Shown here: piece after piece, positions 34,631 to 43,658 of the stretch | How the letters are laid out: every line of letters starts with the position of its first letter | How positions within the stretch are numbered: position 1 is the stretch's first letter | DNA from: CAZRHR01 sp964578885 | Lineage (GTDB): Bacteria; Bacteroidota; Bacteroidia; CAIKAF01 | Direction: 5' to 3' | DNA length: 64,000 bases | NCBI GenBank assembly: GCA_964578885.1 | Contig: CAZOEO010000011.1 | Location: forward strand, 1 to 64,000 | Notes under the pieces: model-generated | Seen by the model: only the letters and a program-made list of their open reading frames with translations | What the model was told of the DNA's origin: nothing | Database searches by the model: none | Made by a program: the position numbers and the translations under genes

Positions 34631-36127
34631 CTAAGGTGCCTGCCTTTTCCAGAAAAGAAAAGCCCCGTCTTGCCACAAGATTTCGTCTTGATTTCCGGGT
34701 TGAATCGAATCTAGCGCAGATTGCTGGTCGGGCGGAAGGTCACGATCGTCCATGACTTTCAAAATGTAACGGGCATTTCCGGTTTCGGGTAAAACGAAAA
34801 TCTCCGCCCTGTTGGCCACATGGGGAACCACAAAATCGGTGGCTGCCAGAGGTGCGTTTTCCGGAATTTTTTCAAGCCATTCATGAAGCTCGACCACTGG
34901 AAAACTGCGCTGATAATGAGGCTTAAAGGTGAAGTCTACGGCCTCTCTGGCCCATGGGTACAGCCGATACCAAATCAAAGATCTTCGGGTAACTTCCGGT
35001 GCCGCCAGCACCAACAATGCCAGCAACCAATATTTGCCGGGTGCCGTAATATCTTTCTGAAGCACACGCGCCAATCCCAACACCAGCAGTGGCATGAGCT
35101 CTGCGTTATAATGAAAGAAAGGTCCCCAATGGGCCGGCTGATCCGACCATAACTTTTGTAAAAGCACTGGAATCATCATCCAAATCCAGGCCGGCCGCAG
35201 CACGAGTAAAAATCCACCCGACCAAACCATTGCCAGGATAAACTTGATTTTATCGTTTCCCGGAACTTTTTCCTGACTATAAGGATTGGTGACCATGAGT
35301 TTAAGGGCTGCGATGGGATCCGAAAGCACGGATTTAATCAGACTGCTACCATCTTCGCCCAAGGCGCTGTAATGAAAATGGAAATAGTGGATGCGGCCCT
35401 CCGCAAAATAAGGCATTACGGTTTTCATGACCAATCCGAACCACACCAAACCCAAGGAGGCCAAGCCAAAGGCCAAGATGCGTTGTTTCTTCTGCTTCCA
35501 AACCATTGGCAAGCAACCTGTGCCAATAAAGAAAGCAAGTAATCCCTGGGTTTCTTTGCAACTCAGCCAAAGTAAGGTGACGCCCAGCCAGGCCCAAACT
35601 TTTTCTTTCCAAAGAAAATACAAAGCCCAGGGGATGCAACCCGCGGCCAACACATTGGTATGAAAATCGTAACCGAATGCGGAGAAAAATCCCCAGCCAC
35701 AATAATAGAGCCATGCCATGGCGACGGCGTTCCAACCAGATGAGGTCCAATGTTTGGTTAGTTTGAAAATGCCCCAACCGCCCCATAAGACAAAAAACCA
35801 TTGGGCTATTAATAAGGTCCAACTGCCAAAAATCCACCAAAACGGCGCCAAAAACACAAGAATGGGTTCAAAATGGTTGGCAAAGACAGAAATATCGCCC
35901 TGGAGTTCCGGTAATAAACTGGAATAAGCCATTTTTCCATGCGCGAAATACCAAATGGTTTGGTTTTTAATGCCCAAATCGAAGGCATAGGTCCTAAACA
36001 GCGCGTGGTTGAGGAAGGTAATGCATGCATACAGCACGCCAAATCCTGCCGTAAGCCAAATCATGGCTTTGTGGGAAGAAGGCATACGGGATTGAGCGAG
36101 CATCATCCTTGCGAAAGTAATATCCAC
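34631..36127 (-). CDS. DUF2079 membrane protein
   Basis: A 498-residue protein with about 10-12 membrane helices and the DUF2079 hallmark YAFDLGIKNQTIWYFAHGKM then GDISVFANHFEPIL in residues 45-95. The D-x-G and HF-P motifs resemble GT-C glycosyltransferase catalytic loops. A soluble C-terminal domain (about 420-498) follows. Probable lipid-linked sugar transferase by fold similarity; the substrate is unknown. Its start is 47 bases from the divergent methyltransferase. Confidence 0.82.
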   Translation of the reverse strand: MDITFARMMLAQSRMPSSHKAMIWLTAGFGVLYACITFLNHALFRTYAFDLGIKNQTIWYFAHGKMAYSSLLPELQGDISVFANHFEPILVFLAPFWWIFGSWTLLIAQWFFVLWGGWGIFKLTKHWTSSGWNAVAMAWLYYCGWGFFSAFGYDFHTNVLAAGCIPWALYFLWKEKVWAWLGVTLLWLSCKETQGLLAFFIGTGCLPMVWKQKKQRILAFGLASLGLVWFGLVMKTVMPYFAEGRIHYFHFHYSALGEDGSSLIKSVLSDPIAALKLMVTNPYSQEKVPGNDKIKFILAMVWSGGFLLVLRPAWIWMMIPVLLQKLWSDQPAHWGPFFHYNAELMPLLVLGLARVLQKDITAPGKYWLLALLVLAAPEVTRRSLIWYRLYPWAREAVDFTFKPHYQRSFPVVELHEWLEKIPENAPLAATDFVVPHVANRAEIFVLPETGNARYILKVMDDRDLPPDQQSALDSIQPGNQDEILWQDGAFLFWKRQAP

Positions 36128-36174
36128 TGCGGAGAAAAAAAACTTATCTTCCGCCCAAACTATGGTGGCATTCC

Positions 36175-37068
36175 ATGAAGAATTTTGAACTTTTAGAAGC
36201 CGTTCGGCAGCATTATGCCGAGGGCGGGAATATTCTTTCTTTTTTAAAAAGTCAGGAAGGACGTGTTGGAAATGAGTCGGCGGATATTTTGATGAGTTAC
36301 GATTTCCAGGCGGGCACCTATACCGCTGCTTTCGACCAAAATCCTGCTCTTCGCAGGGCGTATGCAGGAGCCATTGCAGAGGAAATAAATGCTTTGCCTG
36401 AACCGGTAAAAACGCTTTTGGACGCGGGTACGGGAGAGGGCATTACGCTGGTTCCTATGCTTCAGGCGCTGCAGGTGTCCATGGAGCAGGTGCTGGCTTT
36501 TGATATTTCCTGGTCGCGTTTGCGGTATGCCAAGGCTTTTGCCGCGCGCTTTCCCAACATGCAAATCGATTGGTTTGTGGCGAATTTATTCCGGATTCCT
36601 TTGGCAAGCGGATCCGTTGATGTGGTGCTTACGGCGCATGCGTTAGAGCCCAATGGTGGCCAGGAAGAAGCCGCTTTGAAGGAATTGATGCGTGTGAGTC
36701 GGAAATATCTGGTGCTAATAGAACCTGGTTTTGAATGGGCCAACGAAGAGGCACGTGCACGAATGTCGCATCATGGATACGTAAAAGGATTAAGGGAGAC
36801 GGCCGAAAAATTGGGATGTCGGGTGCTCAAACATGCTCCTTTTTCCATGAGTTTGAACCCGTTGAATACCAGTGGATTGTTGGTTCTTGAAGTGCCGGAA
36901 TCTCGCAAAGGTGAAGGTTCCTGGATTTGTCCGGTTACGGGCGAACAGCTGCGGGATCACACACCTGGATTCTTATCGAGCAGTTTGGTGTCGTATCCAA
37001 TTCTTCAAGATATTCCATGTTTACTTCCTGAACAGGCCATCTTATCTACCGCTTTGCCCCGATTTTAA
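36175..37068 (+). CDS. Class I SAM-dependent methyltransferase
   Basis: A 297-residue protein. Motif I is in LLDAGTGEGITLVPML (about residues 81-96). Acidic motif II lies in VLAFDISWSRLRYA, and VVLTAHALEPNGG is in the motif IV position. The C-terminal part has WICPVTGEQL and PILQDIPCLLPEQA, like a Trm112-type zinc-poor domain that often accompanies methyltransferases. The methyl acceptor is unknown. Three R repeats follow its stop. Confidence 0.82.
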   Translation: MKNFELLEAVRQHYAEGGNILSFLKSQEGRVGNESADILMSYDFQAGTYTAAFDQNPALRRAYAGAIAEEINALPEPVKTLLDAGTGEGITLVPMLQALQVSMEQVLAFDISWSRLRYAKAFAARFPNMQIDWFVANLFRIPLASGSVDVVLTAHALEPNGGQEEAALKELMRVSRKYLVLIEPGFEWANEEARARMSHHGYVKGLRETAEKLGCRVLKHAPFSMSLNPLNTSGLLVLEVPESRKGEGSWICPVTGEQLRDHTPGFLSSSLVSYPILQDIPCLLPEQAILSTALPRF

Positions 37069-37162
37069 AAAACTTCTACCGCTTTACTTCTCTTTGGGAA
37101 ACAATGGCGTTCGGGATGGCTCAATGCGAAACCTTCCCCCGGTTTGACCCTTTTACCCGTAT

Positions 37163-37253
37163 CCGATTTTAAACGATTATATCCGTTTAATCTCCGAATA
37201 ATGTTGGTTGTGGGTCGTAACTTGTCCACGGGGAGGGGTGGGTGCAACCCTGG
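37163..37253 (+). repeat. R repeat, copy R11 (subtype A)
   Basis: 91-bp copy with hairpin GGGT-GCA-ACCC. First unit of an exact 223-bp tandem array. It begins 94 bases after the methyltransferase stop. Confidence 0.85.
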
Positions 37254-37385
37254 GTTTCGTGCTGCTCCATTCAAGCGCTGCCTTTTTGAGATCACAGGGA
37301 TAGTGTGGTTGACGAAGCGCCCTTTTTTCCAGACAGAATGTACTGAGGCAAAGTCGGAATTCCGAAGAAGTCCTTTTACCCGTAT

Positions 37386-37476
37386 CCGATTTTAAACGAT
37401 TATATCCGTTTAATCTCCGAATAATGTTGGTTGTGGGTCGTAACTTGTCCACGGGGAGGGGCGGGTGTAACCCCGG
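37386..37476 (+). repeat. R repeat, copy R12 (subtype A)
   Basis: 91-bp copy, 223 bp after R11. Hairpin loop changed to GTA (GGGT-GTA-ACCC) with the stem kept. The 132-bp spacers before R12 and R13 are homologous. Confidence 0.85.
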
Positions 37477-37608
37477 GTTTCGTGCTGCTTCGTTCAAGCA
37501 TCGCCTTTTTGAGTTCACAGGAATGGAGTTGTTGATGAATCGTCCATGTTTCCAGGCAGAAGGCTCTGAGCCAAAGTCGGAATTCCGAAGAAGTCCTTTT
37601 ATCCGTAT

Positions 37609-37699
37609 CCGATTTTAAACGATTATATCCGTTTAATTTCCGAATAATATTGGTTGTGGGTCGTAACTTGTCCACGGGGAGGGGAGGGTGCAATCCCAG
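37609..37699 (+). repeat. R repeat, copy R13 (subtype A)
   Basis: 91-bp copy, 223 bp after R12. Hairpin stem altered (GGG-TGCAAT-CCC). Beyond it, 37700-37940 holds no gene I can see. The whole gap 37069-38078 is gene free. Confidence 0.85.
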
Positions 37700-37939
37700 G
37701 TTTCGGAAGTCGCTCTGGGAACCTATTGTAACAACTTTTTATTCAACAGTATTCTGTCCAGTGGGCAATCCGTTTTTTCACCGGATTGGAGGAAAATATC
37801 CCAATGACGGTTCCTGACTCCTGCACTTTTTTTGCTCCGTTTAAAAAGGGTTGAGATGTCGTGTAGCTATGTTTTCAGGTTTGGAGACGGTGGCCCTTAC
37901 AGGCTGATCACAGGACATCGATGACTTGGTCTGGCGCAT

Positions 37940-37984
37940 AAAAAAACATCCTCCACAACGATGTTACTCTGTGGAGGATGTTTT
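37940..37984 (-). terminator. Terminator of the rimP-nusA-infB operon
   Basis: Eleven-base perfect stem CATCCTCCACA/TGTGGAGGATG (37947-37980), extended by A/T pairs. On the minus strand it is followed by a T-run (GTTTTTTTAT). It could also act on the plus strand. Confidence 0.85.
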
Positions 37985-38078
37985 ATATGTTTTCTAAAAA
38001 AAACGTATAATCATCAGGTAAATTTCCCACAAGGTAATCCTGTAAAGGACGGCGCTTGTGTTTGATTTTCCTTTCGGA

Positions 38079-41000
38079 TTACAGTTTACGTTTTACTTCG
38101 ACTTCTTCGTAGGCTTCAATGATATCTCCTACTTTAATGGCATCGAAACGATCTACGGTAAGGCCGCACTCGTATCCGGTAGCCACTTCTTTCACATCGT
38201 CTTTGAAGCGTTTCAGGCTGCTGAGTTTTCCGGTATGTACCACGATGCCATCGCGAATAATGCGAATTTTGTGGTTTCGTGCGATTTTGCCATCGAGCAC
38301 ATAACAACCGGCAACAGCGCCAACTTTGGTAATAACGAACACCTCGCGGATTTCCACGTTGGCGGTTACTTTTTCTTCTACTTCCGGAGCCAACATACCT
38401 TCCATGGCGGCTTTAACCTCATCGATGGCTTGATAGATGACGGAGTAGTGGCGGATGTCGATTTCTTCTTTTTCAGCCAGTTTCCGTGCAGAAGTATTCG
38501 GACGAACCTGGAATCCAACGATGATGGCATCTGATGCAGAGGCTAACAATACGTCTGATTCTGAAATGGCACCCACCGATTTGTGGATGACGTTCACCTG
38601 AATATTTTCGGTAGACAGTTTCAGCAAAGCATCGGTAAGGGCTTCGATAGAACCATCAGTGTCCCCTTTGATGATGATATTGAGCTGTTTGAAGTCTCCA
38701 ATGGCAATCCGGCGGCCAATTTCGTCCAAAGTAATGTGTTTTTTCGCACGAATACCTTGTTCACGCTGTAGCTGTTGACGTTTGGTGGCTATTTCACGGG
38801 CTTCTCTTTCGTCTTCCATAACATTAAAGCGATCGCCAGCCTGCGGTGCACCGGAAAGGCCGAGCATTCTTACAGGCATAGATGGTCCTGCTTCATCTGC
38901 TTTGGATCCACGTTCGTTGAAAAGTGCTTTTACACGTCCGCTGTATGGTCCTGCCAAAACCACATCGGACTGACCGAGGGTGCCGTTTTGTACTAAAAGG
39001 GTACAAACATAACCTCGACCTTTGTCTAACTGTGCTTCGATAACCACACCGGTAGCTCTGAGTTTCGGGTTGGCTTTAAGTTCCAACATTTCAGCCTCTA
39101 AAAGGACTTTTTCCAGTAGTTTATCGATGTTCAGACCTTGTTTGGCTGAAATCTCCTGGCACTGGAATTTTCCGCCCCATTCTTCTACCAGAATGTTCAT
39201 TTGGGCCAGCGCTTCGCGGATTTTATCCGGATTTGCGCCGGGCTTATCAATTTTATTGATGGCAAAAACCATCGGTACATTTGCCGCACGGGCGTGGTTA
39301 ATGGCTTCAATGGTTTGCGGCATCACGGAGTCGTCTGCAGCAATCACAATGATGGCTACGTCGGTGATTTGCGCACCCCGAGCCCGCATTGCGGTAAAGG
39401 CTTCGTGACCAGGAGTATCGATAAAGGTGATGAGCCTTCCATCTTCCAATTGCACGCCATACGCTCCGATATGCTGGGTAATTCCTCCGGCTTCACCGGC
39501 AATTACATTGGCTTTACGGACGTAGTCGAGTAAACTTGTTTTACCATGGTCTACGTGACCCATGACCGTAACTACAGGTGGGCGAGAAATTCTGTCTTCT
39601 TCACGATCTTCCTGTTCAGCAATGGCTTCCTGAATATCTGCTGTAACGAAACGAACATCGAATCCGAATTCTTCTGCAATAATAGATATGGTTTCTGCAT
39701 CTAATCTTTGGTTAATCGATACAAAAAGTCCAAGGCTCATGCAGGCGGAGATGATGTCTGTAACGGGTACTTCCATCATTTGAGAAAGCTGACTGGCAGA
39801 TACAAATTCTGTTACTTTCAGAATTCTGTTATCTCTTTCAATTTCAGCTGCTTCTTCCTGTTGTCTTTCGCGGAATTCAGCTCTTTTTTCCCGACGTAGT
39901 TTTACGTGGCGTCCTTTTCCACGTTCACTTAAGCGAGCGAGGGTTTCTTTGATCTGCTTTTGGATTTGCTCCTCTGTCAGTTCTACTTTTGGTTCAGGCG
40001 TTCTGCCTCGGTTTGGTCCACCACCTGGTCTGTTTGGTCCTCCACCAGGACGATTTTGTCCGCCGGGTCCTCCGCCTGGTCTATTGGGTCCACCGCCGGG
40101 GCGATTTGGTCCACCACCAGGGCGATTTTGTCCGCCGGGTCCTCCGGTTCGTTGTCCTTGACCTTGTCCTTGATTTTGTCCGGGCGCACCTGGATTTACT
40201 TTCTGGACGGGAGGAGTCTGAATTCTTTTCCGTTTTTTCTTGGCATCTGCTGCACTTTGGCTGCTTCCTCCACGACGGTTTCCATCAACAGGAAGCACAA
40301 TTTTTCCAAGAATGGTTGGCCCTTCCAATTTTTCTACGGTACCGCGAATCATTTCCGGCTCCTGTCTTGCAGGTGGTGCCTTAGGTGTTTCTGGTTCTGC
40401 AGGTGGAGTTGGTGTTGTGGCAACTGGTGCAGCGGGAGGCGCAGGAGTAACAGGAGTCGACGCCGGTTTTTCTGCTACGGGTGCTGGTTTTTCCACCACA
40501 GGTGTAGCTGGTTTCTCTTCTGCTTTGGGTTTTACTTCGGGCTCAGGCGCTTTGGGTTTCGGGGCCGGTTTTTTCTTCCGATCTTCCAAATCAATTTTTC
40601 CCAGGACTCTTAATCCAGGCGCGTTATCTTCCGCAGGAGCTTTTTGTTGTGGCTCTTCTGCAGGCTTCTCTACGGGAGGTTCCTCTTTGACCGCGGGAAT
40701 TTCCGGAACAACCACCATTGGAGGTATTTCTACGGGTGGTGGTGTTGGAGCCTCCGGAGCTTCTTCCGGAATGGATGGAGCTGGCGTTTCCACTTTAGGC
40801 ACTACAGGTGCCACTTCTTCCTGTTTTTCTTCTACAACAGGTTTTTTTACTGCTGTTTCAGATTTTAAGGAAGTGTCCTTAATGAGTACTTCAGAAGGAA
40901 GCTCATCGAATCTTTCTTTCTTCTCCTCGCGGAGCTTGTCTTCGATGGTAACGCTGCCTTTGGGCAAAGAAACCGTTCCCATTTGTCGGGACTTTTCCTT

Positions 41001-41180
41001 TACCTGTTGGTCGGAAGCAAATTGTTTTAGGACAAGGGCGTGCTGCGCCTCATCTATTTTGGTGTTGGGGTTGGCCTCTGTAACATGGCCTTTGGCACTG
41101 AGGAACTCCGCAATGGTACTGATACCTACGTTGAGCTCCTTGGCTACTTTACTTAATCTGAGCGTTTTTGCTTCCGACAT
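38079..41180 (-). CDS. infB: Translation initiation factor IF-2
   Basis: GTPase that brings initiator tRNA to the ribosome. 1033 residues, long for the family because of a large N-terminal linker. Order: IF2-N helical module (residues 1-50), acidic/Pro-rich linker (60-330), a Gly/Pro/Asn/Arg-rich repeat region (about 340-400, PNRPGGG units), a second IF2-N (about 440-490), G domain with P-loop GHVDHGKTSLLDY (about residue 541), DTPGHEAF and NKIDKP, then domains II-IV. Last gene of rimP-nusA-infB, with a terminator at 37940-37984. Confidence 0.97.
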   Translation of the reverse strand: MSEAKTLRLSKVAKELNVGISTIAEFLSAKGHVTEANPNTKIDEAQHALVLKQFASDQQVKEKSRQMGTVSLPKGSVTIEDKLREEKKERFDELPSEVLIKDTSLKSETAVKKPVVEEKQEEVAPVVPKVETPAPSIPEEAPEAPTPPPVEIPPMVVVPEIPAVKEEPPVEKPAEEPQQKAPAEDNAPGLRVLGKIDLEDRKKKPAPKPKAPEPEVKPKAEEKPATPVVEKPAPVAEKPASTPVTPAPPAAPVATTPTPPAEPETPKAPPARQEPEMIRGTVEKLEGPTILGKIVLPVDGNRRGGSSQSAADAKKKRKRIQTPPVQKVNPGAPGQNQGQGQGQRTGGPGGQNRPGGGPNRPGGGPNRPGGGPGGQNRPGGGPNRPGGGPNRGRTPEPKVELTEEQIQKQIKETLARLSERGKGRHVKLRREKRAEFRERQQEEAAEIERDNRILKVTEFVSASQLSQMMEVPVTDIISACMSLGLFVSINQRLDAETISIIAEEFGFDVRFVTADIQEAIAEQEDREEDRISRPPVVTVMGHVDHGKTSLLDYVRKANVIAGEAGGITQHIGAYGVQLEDGRLITFIDTPGHEAFTAMRARGAQITDVAIIVIAADDSVMPQTIEAINHARAANVPMVFAINKIDKPGANPDKIREALAQMNILVEEWGGKFQCQEISAKQGLNIDKLLEKVLLEAEMLELKANPKLRATGVVIEAQLDKGRGYVCTLLVQNGTLGQSDVVLAGPYSGRVKALFNERGSKADEAGPSMPVRMLGLSGAPQAGDRFNVMEDEREAREIATKRQQLQREQGIRAKKHITLDEIGRRIAIGDFKQLNIIIKGDTDGSIEALTDALLKLSTENIQVNVIHKSVGAISESDVLLASASDAIIVGFQVRPNTSARKLAEKEEIDIRHYSVIYQAIDEVKAAMEGMLAPEVEEKVTANVEIREVFVITKVGAVAGCYVLDGKIARNHKIRIIRDGIVVHTGKLSSLKRFKDDVKEVATGYECGLTVDRFDAIKVGDIIEAYEEVEVKRKL

Positions 41181-41256
41181 ACTAAAATTTAATCATCTGG
41201 CCTTTCACGGGAAGATGCTTGATACCACAAAGGTAGGCATTTCCCGTGAATAACAT

Positions 41257-42495
41257 TTATTCCTCGAACTCGGCCTTGAGAATATCCACCACATGCTGAA
41301 TGGTTTCTTCTTCTAAGTCGGTTCGTTTTACTAATTCTTCTACGCTATGTTCTAAAACGGCTTTGGCAGTATCACATCCGATGGACTTCAGTTCATCAAT
41401 GATCCAATCTTCGATTTCATCGCGGAAATCGTCCAATGCCACGTCTTCGTTGTCTTGTTCGTCTTCACGATAGACATCGATTTCGTAACCGGTGAGTTTA
41501 GAGGCCAACTTAATGTTGAGGCCACCTTTACCAATGGCCAAACTCACCTGGTCTGGCTTCAGGTACACCTGGGCTGCTTTGTTTTCTTCCTTAACTACAA
41601 TGGAACTTACCTTCGCAGGACTTAACGCCCGTTGGATAAATAATTGTAAGTTAGAAGTATAGTTGATTACGTCGATGTTTTCGTTGCGCAATTCACGTAC
41701 AATACCGTGAATTCTTGATCCTTTCATCCCTACGCAAGCGCCTACGGGATCAATGCGGTCATCGAAGCTTTCCACCGCTACTTTGGCACGCTCTCCTGGA
41801 ATACGCACAATTTTGCGAATGGTAATAAGTCCGTCGAATACTTCGGGTACTTCCTGTTCAAACAATTTTTCCAGGAATACGGGCGAGGTGCGGGAAAGGA
41901 TGATGGCCGGAGAGTTGTTTTTCATGTCGACACGAAGAACGACAGCTCGTAAGGTTTCACCTTTCTTGTAGTAATCTGTGGGAATCATTTCAGATTTTGG
42001 TAGCAAAAGCTCGTTGCCTTCATCATCTAAAATGAGCAATTCCTTGCGCCATACCTGATAGACTTCGCCGGCAATAATTTCGCCAACGCGATCTTTGTAT
42101 TTTTTATAAACGGATTCTTTTTCGAGGTCATTGATTCTGGCATGAAGGTTTTGCTTCATGGCCATGATGGCGCGCCGACCAAACTCGGGAAATTTTACTT
42201 CCTGAGATACTTCTTCTCCAATTTCAAAATCGGGTTCAATTTTGATGGCTTCGCTGTAAGAAATTTGCCGAACGGGATCATCTACACCGCCGTCTTCCAC
42301 GATTTCGCGGTTGTGCCAAATCTCGAGGTCACCTTTATCTACGTTGATAATGATATCGAAATTCTCATCGGTGCCAAATTTTTTAGAAATCATGGAGCGA
42401 ATCACTTCTTCCAGGATTCGCATCATGGTAACCCGATCGATGCTTTTCAGGTCTTTGAACTCTGAAAAGGATTCTATGAGATTTACATTATCCAT
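41257..42495 (-). CDS. nusA: Transcription termination/antitermination factor NusA
   Basis: A 412-residue RNA-polymerase-associated factor. N-terminal domain (1-130), S1 domain (about 135-200, VGEIIAGEVYQVWR), KH1 and KH2 domains (PVGACVGMKGSRIHGIV and LAIGKGGLNIKLASKLTG), and an acidic C-terminal segment with a helix-hairpin-helix-like region (ELKSIGCDTAKAVLE). Start MDNVNLIESFSEFK. Operon position is between rimP and infB, with 76 bases to infB. Confidence 0.96.
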   Translation of the reverse strand: MDNVNLIESFSEFKDLKSIDRVTMMRILEEVIRSMISKKFGTDENFDIIINVDKGDLEIWHNREIVEDGGVDDPVRQISYSEAIKIEPDFEIGEEVSQEVKFPEFGRRAIMAMKQNLHARINDLEKESVYKKYKDRVGEIIAGEVYQVWRKELLILDDEGNELLLPKSEMIPTDYYKKGETLRAVVLRVDMKNNSPAIILSRTSPVFLEKLFEQEVPEVFDGLITIRKIVRIPGERAKVAVESFDDRIDPVGACVGMKGSRIHGIVRELRNENIDVINYTSNLQLFIQRALSPAKVSSIVVKEENKAAQVYLKPDQVSLAIGKGGLNIKLASKLTGYEIDVYREDEQDNEDVALDDFRDEIEDWIIDELKSIGCDTAKAVLEHSVEELVKRTDLEEETIQHVVDILKAEFEE

Positions 42496-42525
42496 TGGAG
42501 CGGTTGTTTAACATGGTGTAAATAT

Positions 42526-42981
42526 TTAGAATGCAATGTGTTTGATGGTTTGTTTGATGGTGGCTCTGTCCAGAATGGTGGGCTGCGCATCATATTTAGG
42601 CTTTCCGCCTTTGTGAACGGACGGCTTCATGCAAATAAGATGGAGGGTATCCGGAAAAACGGCGTCCAGTTTGCCGATGAGTTTCCGTCCATCTTCCAAA
42701 AGCACTTCTACATGTTTGCCAATATTCTTTTCAAATTGAATGGGGTGCCGGAATGGTTTATCTAATCCTGGAGAAGAAACCGTAAGGTCGTAAGGATCTA
42801 AAGCTTCTCCACCCAAAACCCGCAATTGTCGGGCAATTTGAATACAGGTATCTATGGATACATTTTCCTGGCCGTCTATGAAAATCTGAAAACGATGTTC
42901 TGCGGGAGATTGAAAATCTACCAAAACTAAATTTCTTTCTTCAAGCAACGGCTGTAAGAGTTGTAAAATCTCTTGCTTCAT
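42526..42981 (-). CDS. rimP: Ribosome maturation factor RimP
   Basis: A 151-residue factor needed for 30S subunit assembly. Seen: ALDPYDLTVSSPGLDKPFRHPIQF, the family block in the middle, and a C-terminal SH3-like barrel. First gene of the classic rimP-nusA-infB operon, 30 bases ahead of nusA. Its leader contains a strong promoter and a hairpin, both described separately. Confidence 0.94.
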   Translation of the reverse strand: MKQEILQLLQPLLEERNLVLVDFQSPAEHRFQIFIDGQENVSIDTCIQIARQLRVLGGEALDPYDLTVSSPGLDKPFRHPIQFEKNIGKHVEVLLEDGRKLIGKLDAVFPDTLHLICMKPSVHKGGKPKYDAQPTILDRATIKQTIKHIAF

Positions 42982-42992
42982 AGGTATCCAAT

Positions 42993-43014
42993 AAGAAAGG
43001 GGACCTCAGTCCCC
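42993..43014 (-). terminator. Hairpin in rimP leader, terminator or attenuator
   Basis: Six-base GC stem GGGGAC/GTCCCC (42999-43014) with loop CTCA. On the minus strand it is followed by TTTCTTATT. It lies downstream of the rimP promoter and 18 bases before the rimP ATG, so besides ending the 43084-43473 gene it may attenuate the operon. Confidence 0.6.
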
Positions 43015-43046
43015 CTCACTTTTAATCTTAACAGTGTAAGTTGGTG

Positions 43047-43076
43047 CAAATATAACTATTTTATTCTTACCTGCAA
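43047..43076 (-). promoter_or_regulatory. Promoter of rimP-nusA-infB
   Basis: On the minus strand: -33 TTG (43074-43076), 19-base spacer, -7 TATATTTG (43047-43054). This is the best match to the Bacteroidota consensus in the window. Start predicted near 43040, giving a leader of about 60 bases. Confidence 0.8.
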
Positions 43077-43083
43077 GCCGTGT

Positions 43084-43473
43084 TTATGGAATCACATTAA
43101 ACTCAATGACACTAAGCTGGCTTACGTTGCTACTGGCCCGCAAAACAGTTCCTGCGGGCAACCACATGGGAAAGGAAGAAAACTGGCCACTGCCATGGGT
43201 TCCTCCACTGTAATTTGTGTTAAAGCCGGCACTCATGCCCACAATCCGCGATTGGTTGTTTACCAGAATAACATGATTCTGCGGCGTTCCGGAATGAAGT
43301 CCGTAGGTGGAAGAGGCCGTATAACTTTCCACTTTCCATACTTTTCCTGCAGGCACCGTTTGATCCGATTGTTCTACCAACAGTACGCGGTTAAATTGAA
43401 GTGTTCCCTGGCTAAAGAGCCCCAGACTGGTGAACCAACAGATGCCGAGCAGGAACATGATGTTTTTTGACAT
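43084..43473 (-). CDS. Small secreted protein, unknown function
   Basis: A 129-residue protein with signal peptide (MSKNIMFLLGICWFTSLGLFSQ) and a strand-rich mature part (TLQFNRVLLVEQSDQTVPAGKVWKVESY onward, in pieces). The segment TVPAGKVWKVESY and the closing LPAGTVLRAS resemble small jelly-roll or cupin-like cell-surface proteins of Bacteroidota, but I cannot name the family. It is transcribed alone, with a TATCTTTG box at 43490-43497 on the minus strand. Confidence 0.72.
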   Translation of the reverse strand: MSKNIMFLLGICWFTSLGLFSQGTLQFNRVLLVEQSDQTVPAGKVWKVESYTASSTYGLHSGTPQNHVILVNNQSRIVGMSAGFNTNYSGGTHGSGQFSSFPMWLPAGTVLRASSNVSQLSVIEFNVIP

Positions 43474-43489
43474 AAATCATAGATTTGCA

Positions 43490-43497
43490 CAAAGATA
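43490..43497 (-). promoter_or_regulatory. -7 box of the small secreted protein gene
   Basis: TATCTTTG on the minus strand, a full TAnnTTTG match 17 bases before the ATG at 43473. No properly spaced -33 is seen. Confidence 0.45.
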
Positions 43498-43658
43498 GCG
43501 TTTTAAACAAGGTGTATTTCCTTTGACAAAGGAAAGCCGTTTGCATCATGTTTCGCGTTTCGGCTTCCGCTGTACCATTGTGCCGAAATGCGACAAATTG
43601 AATACCTTTACCTTATGCGATTCTTTCTCTTGCACAAGATGTTTTTTTTCTCGCTGTT

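Noticed and set aside
22391..37699. A shared open frame in subtype A repeats (DFKRLYPFN then RNLSTGRGGFYPG) that could encode a peptide
   Set aside because: It is open in 9 of 11 subtype A copies but has stops in R1, R10 and all subtype B copies, no conserved start codon or ribosome site, and the copies are related by descent. Loop changes alter residues freely.
37163..37699. CRISPR array
   Set aside because: Repeat units are 91 bp with homologous, not unique, 132-bp spacers; no cas genes in the window.
40000..40160. Separate gene in the Gly/Pro-rich part of infB
   Set aside because: Opposite-strand ORFs here are shadows of the PNRPGGG repeats in IF-2.
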